Source: Bacillota bacterium (GTDB lineage: Bacteria > Bacillota > Clostridia > Oscillospirales > Ruminococcaceae). From it: a DNA stretch of 64,000 nucleotides. Positions 59,933-64,000 of this stretch are shown here, one piece after another. The first letter of the stretch is position 1, and every line of letters begins with the position of its first letter. The DNA lies in the NCBI GenBank assembly GCA_023460035.1, contig JAEWRN010000002.1, positions 31,800 to 95,799 of the forward strand, written 5' to 3'. The notes under the pieces are model-generated. The model searched no databases, was not told the origin of the DNA, and saw only the letters and a program-made list of their open reading frames with translations. The position numbers and the translations under genes are program-made.

Positions 59933-61110
59933 TGAAAAAGAGACTGCTTGCGGTGCTGGCAGCTGGCCTGGTGCTGCTGAGCGGCTGCGCACAGCAGGGC
60001 GATAAAACCACAAAGGCCATGCAGGAGTGGGTTAAAATGGCACAGCTTTCGGCACATGAAACCCCACAGGAGCTGTACCAAAAGGCGCTGAACGAAGATA
60101 CGCTGGTGATTTACACTATCACCACCCGCATTACAGAGGTAAAAGAGAGCTTTGAAAAGCAGTACCCCGGGCTGCACGTGGAAATTCGGGATGTGCGCAG
60201 CACGGAAGTGGTCGACATGGTGGCTGAAAACGCCGCCTCTGGCCGCAATGAATGCGATATTGTCATCTGCAACGACAACAGCGGCGAGCTTTCTGCAAAG
60301 CTGGTGGATACGGGGCTTATTTACCCCTATATTCCGTATGACATCGCCCCAAAATTGAAAGAGGGCCACGGGGAGGACCAGCTGTATTATCTGGATGAAG
60401 CACAGATGTTTTTTTACAACAGCGCAATCTATGATGAGGTGCCGATACAAAATATATGGCAGCTGTGCGAGGCGCAATACAAGGGTGAAATTTATATGCC
60501 CAGCCCCCTGCGGTCCTTTTCCACCTACGGTTTCTGCGCGATGGTTTTGGCACACCCAAACGAGATGGAGCAGGCCTGGCTGGACTATGCAGGTACCCCG
60601 CTGGAAGTGCCCGAAGGCAAAACTGCATCAGAAGTATTTTTTGAGAGGCTGGTGCAGAATGTTCATTTTACCAACAGCAGCGACGAGGTTGCCGAGGCCG
60701 TGGGCTCCGCTGCCGGTACCGGGCATTTTGGTCTTGTAATTTCAAGCAAGCAGCGGCTGAATTCGGTGGGCTACCACATGGCGCCGATTTACAAGCTTGA
60801 CCCGTTTAGCGGCAGCTATGCTTCCACCAGCGCGATGATTGCGGGCGGCGCAAAAAATATCAATTCCGCAAAGCTGTTTATCCGCTGGCTGCTGGGAGAG
60901 GCGGATGGAACAGGAGAAGGCTACAAGCCGTACCAAACCGCCGGCACATGGTCGCCGAGGACGGATGTGCCGGATGGAAATGACGTGCCTCTGTCTGAAA
61001 TTGACCTGCTGTGGCTGGACAAAGAGTACATGAAAGACAACCGCGATGAGATCGACGCGTCCTTTTCCTCTATCTTAAAAACATATGGTGAACAGGAGCA
61101 GGCAAATTGA
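59929..61110 (+). CDS. Second solute-binding lipoprotein (AfuA/iron-type)
   Basis: A 393-residue lipoprotein (LVLLSGC lipobox) of the periplasmic binding protein type II class: DTLVIYTITTRITEVKESFE, YPGLHVEIRDVRSTEVVD, then GHFGLVISSKQRLN. Its start overlaps the previous stop (ATGA) and its stop overlaps the histidine kinase start (TTGA), so all three are coupled. Confidence 0.85.
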   Translation: MMKKRLLAVLAAGLVLLSGCAQQGDKTTKAMQEWVKMAQLSAHETPQELYQKALNEDTLVIYTITTRITEVKESFEKQYPGLHVEIRDVRSTEVVDMVAENAASGRNECDIVICNDNSGELSAKLVDTGLIYPYIPYDIAPKLKEGHGEDQLYYLDEAQMFFYNSAIYDEVPIQNIWQLCEAQYKGEIYMPSPLRSFSTYGFCAMVLAHPNEMEQAWLDYAGTPLEVPEGKTASEVFFERLVQNVHFTNSSDEVAEAVGSAAGTGHFGLVISSKQRLNSVGYHMAPIYKLDPFSGSYASTSAMIAGGAKNINSAKLFIRWLLGEADGTGEGYKPYQTAGTWSPRTDVPDGNDVPLSEIDLLWLDKEYMKDNRDEIDASFSSILKTYGEQEQAN

Positions 61111-62789
61111 AGCAAGAAGCTTTATACCGCCGATTCAAGCAAACCATTGCACTGCTTTGTGCCGCTATTGTGATTTTATGGGCGGTTTTTTATGTGGCGG
61201 TCATAAAAGGGCTGAAAGAAAACGCGCTGAGTACGGTAGAGCAAGTTTCTGAAAACGTGATCTCTTCGCTTGAAAACCGCTTTTTAAGTATTGAAAACAT
61301 GTCTTATGCCATGGAAAGAGAACCCGCGCTGACACAGATGCTTCAGGCAGAGGACACGATTTCATTTTATGATTTAGCTGCCCAGGCCGCAGTGCAGGTA
61401 GAAACCATCACGACGGCGGACAGTGCGGTGAGCAATATCCTGCTCTACGACAAAAATGGCCGCTTTTACCGCTTTAAAGGCGGTATCAGCAATACTGTGC
61501 TGCAAAGCATGTTTAAGGAGATTTCGCCGGGTTCGTTGCCCCAAAACCTGACCTGCGTTTCGGACGGGATGTATTATATCGGTTACGCCGGCGGTATTTA
61601 TGAAAACGGCGAGCTGTTGGGCTGCACGGCGATGCTGTTGGAAGAGACGGAGATCAAACGCATTTTTGACGTATATGACCAGGTGCCAAACCTTGGTATC
61701 GCGCTGTTGGCGCGGGGCAAGGTGGTATATTCCAACCGGGAGGATTTTGCGCAGGCGCAGCTTTTATACACAAAAGAGAATGCGGATTTCCATGTGGAAA
61801 AGAAAATAGGGTTAACCCCGTTTTCGGTATTTGTTTTTTATGACAACAATTCATCTAATAAGATTAGCATTATTTTTTCTGTCATTATGACGGTGACAGT
61901 CGGCCTGCTGTTTGTCATCGTCGTGCGGTTTTTGCAATTCTGGCAAAGGCACTTTTTTAGGCCAATCGGCGGGGTCATTCGTGAGATAGAGCAGTTTGAC
62001 GGCGAGATGAACCAGGCCCTTGCCTTTACGGGGGAAGCATATTTTGACGGGCTGGTCACAGAATTAAACGGGATGCTTCGGCGGATTGAGGAAAAGGAAG
62101 CGGAGCTTGCCAAATCCCGTGAGCTTTTGTATCAGACCGAGCTGCAAAAACAAAGAGCACTGATTGTATCGCTGAAAAAGCAGATCAACGCACATTTTAC
62201 AGTGAACTCGCTCAACTCGGTGCGCGCACTGATTAAGAAAAAAGAAAACGAGCGGGCAGAAGAAATCTGCGACGGGCTTTCGGGGCTTTTGCAATACGCC
62301 AACGCGGGCGATGAGACCATCTCTCTGCTGGACGAATTTGCCGCGCTGGAGCAGTATCTGGCCATTATGCGTGCGCGGTACCCGGGGAAGTTCGTGACGA
62401 ACCTCGAGTTTGACGACGAGCTGGCGGATGTGCAAATCCCCCGTATGCTGTTGCAGCCCTTGGTTGAAAATGCAATTCTTCACGGCTTTCAAAACCGGGA
62501 GGGCGGAACAATTCACCTTCTTTGTGCGTTGCAACCGGATGGGATTCTGCTGCAGGTGGCCGACAATGGCTGCGGTATGGACGAAAAAACGCTGCACGCA
62601 CTGCGGGGGCGGCTGCAAGACCAGCCCGGGGCAGACATGGCGCAGGGGCTTTCACATGTGGCGTTGCCCAATATTCAAAGGCGTATACAGGCGGATTTCG
62701 GGCCCGCATACGGGGTAAAAATCGAATCCATGCAGGGCAAAGGCACAACGGTCACCCTGCTTTTGCCGAGCGACCTGCCCAAATGGTAA
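61107..62789 (+). CDS. Sensor histidine kinase (YesM/LytS-like)
   Basis: A 560-residue kinase: N-terminal membrane segment (about 15-35), an extracytoplasmic sensor domain, a second membrane segment (about 250-275) and the cytoplasmic His_kinase/HATPase region with KKQINAHFTVNSLNSVRALI, where His in AHFTVN is the phospho-acceptor. The ATP fold shows LLQPLVENAILHGF and DNGCGMDE. The start is TTG, overlapping the lipoprotein stop. Confidence 0.92.
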   Translation: MKQEALYRRFKQTIALLCAAIVILWAVFYVAVIKGLKENALSTVEQVSENVISSLENRFLSIENMSYAMEREPALTQMLQAEDTISFYDLAAQAAVQVETITTADSAVSNILLYDKNGRFYRFKGGISNTVLQSMFKEISPGSLPQNLTCVSDGMYYIGYAGGIYENGELLGCTAMLLEETEIKRIFDVYDQVPNLGIALLARGKVVYSNREDFAQAQLLYTKENADFHVEKKIGLTPFSVFVFYDNNSSNKISIIFSVIMTVTVGLLFVIVVRFLQFWQRHFFRPIGGVIREIEQFDGEMNQALAFTGEAYFDGLVTELNGMLRRIEEKEAELAKSRELLYQTELQKQRALIVSLKKQINAHFTVNSLNSVRALIKKKENERAEEICDGLSGLLQYANAGDETISLLDEFAALEQYLAIMRARYPGKFVTNLEFDDELADVQIPRMLLQPLVENAILHGFQNREGGTIHLLCALQPDGILLQVADNGCGMDEKTLHALRGRLQDQPGADMAQGLSHVALPNIQRRIQADFGPAYGVKIESMQGKGTTVTLLLPSDLPKW

Positions 62790-62804
62790 ACAGTACGCCC
62801 TGCG

Positions 62805-62836
62805 ACCACCGTGAGTGTAAACCCACGGTGGTTTTT
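62805..62836 (+). terminator. Terminator after the histidine kinase gene
   Basis: Stem ACCACCGTG/CACGGTGGT, 10-base loop, TTTTTTG tail. Confidence 0.85.
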
Positions 62837-62966
62837 TGTGAAGATTGTTAATGTTCCTCACAATTCTGTCAATGTGCCCAAACGAAGTTTAGAGGTAAAA
62901 TGGCAATGGCTCAATTCGGTCAACCGGCACAGGTTCAAAGTAAAAGGCAGACAAGGTGGGGTAGCG

Positions 62967-63731
62967 GTGTATACGGTTTATGTTGTCGATGACGACCCGT
63001 TGATTTTAGATGAAATTGTAACGGCTGTCCCCTGGCTGGATAATGGGTTTGAAGTAATGGGTTATGCATCCTCTTCAACAACGGCGATAGCCGAGATTGA
63101 AATGCTGAAGCCGGACGTCGTTTTCAGCGATTTAAAAATGCCCGGCATCAGCGGGTTGGAAATGATCAAGCAGTTAAGCGGCCGCAGGTTGAACTGCGAA
63201 TATGTCATGCTGAGCGCCTACGGGACTTTTGAGGATTCGCGGGATTTTTTTCGGTTAAACGGGTTTGACTACCTGCTGAAGCCTTTCAGGCAGCAGGAGG
63301 TGCAAATGGTGCTGGAGAGGCTTGCGGCAAAGCTTGCCCGGCACCGGCCGCGGCCGGTGGTTTCAAAGATGAACCCGGCTTTTGTGGATTTGACCCGGTA
63401 TATTGCAAACAATTTCAGCCAAAAACATACGCTGAATTCACTAAGCAAAAAATTTGGCCTTAGCCCACATTACATCTGCAACTTGTTTGCCAAGCACTAT
63501 AATTCTACCCTGACCCGCTATTTGACCGAGCTTCGCATGAAAGCGTCTTTGCAGATGATGCGCGAAACGGCGCGCCCCTTTAAAGAAGTTGCGATTGAAT
63601 GCGGCTATGGGGATTATGTTCATTTTTGCAGGGCGTTCAAAGAGTTTTACGGGGCTTCGCCGACAACATATTTGAAAAGCCTGAATGCGCTGCCGGGGCC
63701 TGGGGCAAAGGGGCAAAACGAAGCCTTTTAA
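62967..63731 (+). CDS. Second AraC-type response regulator
   Basis: A 254-residue paralogue of the first regulator: VYVVDDDPLILDEIVTAVPW, phospho-acceptor in VVFSDLKMPGISG, MLSAYGTFEDSRD, KPFRQQE (Lys) and an AraC HTH (KFGLSPHYICNLFAKHYNST, GYGDYVHFCRAFKEFYGASP). The start is GTG with AAGGTGG 7 bases before it. It is separated from the kinase gene by a terminator, so it probably has its own promoter. Confidence 0.92.
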   Translation: MYTVYVVDDDPLILDEIVTAVPWLDNGFEVMGYASSSTTAIAEIEMLKPDVVFSDLKMPGISGLEMIKQLSGRRLNCEYVMLSAYGTFEDSRDFFRLNGFDYLLKPFRQQEVQMVLERLAAKLARHRPRPVVSKMNPAFVDLTRYIANNFSQKHTLNSLSKKFGLSPHYICNLFAKHYNSTLTRYLTELRMKASLQMMRETARPFKEVAIECGYGDYVHFCRAFKEFYGASPTTYLKSLNALPGPGAKGQNEAF

Positions 63732-63832
63732 AATTCTGCCATGGGGCGGCGCAAAGCCTCGGCGGCCTGTTTGTGCGGCGGGCGACGCGGCCCCCGTGAG
63801 CAGGCAAAATTTTTTGCACCGCTGCCAAAGGA

Positions 63833-63862
63833 TTGTAAATTTTACCCAAAAACTGATATACT
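63833..63862 (+). promoter_or_regulatory. Promoter of the second HtrA-like protease copy
   Basis: TTGTAA, 18-base spacer, extended -10 TGATATACT (TATACT at 63857-63862), matching the element at 37600-37629. Confidence 0.75.
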
Positions 63863-63914
63863 AAACATAAATACCGGGTACAAACCCGGCGAGCAGAGTG
63901 AGGGGGTGGTGCGG

Positions 63915-64000
63915 TTGAAAAAGGCGAAATGGGTGCGGCTTTTGCCGGTGCTTGCCCTGCTGGCGGCGTTGCTGTGCCTGCCGGTGCAGGCGGCCGGTGC
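63915..64000 (+). CDS. Second HtrA-like protease, 5' end (cut by window edge)
   Basis: Begins TTG and reads LKKAKWVRLLPVLALLAALL, then CLPVQAAGA, paralogous to the gene starting at 37670. Only the signal peptide is inside the window, so the protease function is inferred from the paralogue. Confidence 0.65.
   Translation, partial: MKKAKWVRLLPVLALLAALLCLPVQAAG

Larger units (their letters stand above)
63804..64000 (+). repeat. Direct repeat, right copy (promoter and gene start)
   Basis: Repeats 37572-37758 in order: GCACCGCTGCCAAAGGATTG, the promoter, GTGGTGCGGTTG and the signal-peptide codons. It diverges in the leader but is nearly the same in the first 80 coding bases. Confidence 0.85.

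Noticed and set aside
1..64000. tRNA, rRNA, insertion sequences or prophage genes
   Set aside because: No transposase, integrase, rRNA or cloverleaf was recognised by eye; a proper RNA scan would be needed to exclude small tRNA genes.

Overview
The window spans the chromosomal replication origin of a fairly GC-rich, low-copy Firmicute. The gene order serS-parB-parA, rsmG-mnmG-mnmE-jag-yidC-yidD-rnpA-rpmH on the minus strand and dnaA-dnaN-yaaA-recF-remB-gyrB-gyrA on the plus strand is the Firmicute origin. Protein style, frequent TTG/GTG starts, PRD-regulated mannose-type PTS genes and AraC-type response regulators point to a gut clostridium of the Oscillospiraceae/Ruminococcaceae type (Faecalibacterium/Gemmiger/Subdoligranulum-like). 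The genus is an inference.

Layout. 1-2310: serS (partial), parB and parA on the minus strand. 2311-5317: a 3 kb stretch with no credible gene, holding three perfect parS sites, three copies of a 16-mer (AAAAAAGTTTTCAACA) and DnaA-box-like sequences. 5318-12594: tRNA modification, membrane insertion and RNase P genes on the minus strand. 12595-22081: dnaA to gyrA on the plus strand, with four same-strand DnaA boxes between dnaA and dnaN. Genes diverge at about 12.6-13.1 kb, so the functional oriC is most likely there, with the parS-rich stretch as an origin-proximal segregation region.

22.2-37.5 kb is accessory metabolism: a small membrane protein, a LacX-like aldose epimerase, a PRD regulator and an operon of EIIA-EIIB-EIIC-EIID (mannose family), an M28-peptidase-like membrane protein, nagA and a ChbG/YdjC-type deacetylase, probably for an N-acetylated amino sugar or oligosaccharide. 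Small membrane, lipoprotein and regulator genes follow, including an HTH protein fused to a desulfoferrodoxin-like domain.

37.6-57.2 kb is the most interesting part. A membrane-anchored HtrA-like protease gene is followed by a terminator and then a tightly packed run of 13 plus-strand genes: a TerY-C-like zinc-ribbon protein, three Sel1-repeat proteins, a divergent Ser/Thr kinase with zinc ribbon, a vWA protein, a PP2C phosphatase, a transglutaminase-like protein, an M48 membrane metallopeptidase, a HerA/DUF87-type ATPase with a Ser/Gly-rich linker, an unknown protein, an Ig-like repeat protein, an extremely Glu-rich protein and a YbjN-like protein. Kinase + vWA + PP2C is the TerY-P triad; the wider assembly looks like an uncharacterised phospho-signalling and DNA- or protein-handling system.

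57.6-63.7 kb encodes response regulator - two substrate-binding lipoproteins - histidine kinase - response regulator, with no permease. At 63.8 kb the promoter and first codons of the HtrA-like protease gene recur almost exactly, so a second copy starts at the window edge.
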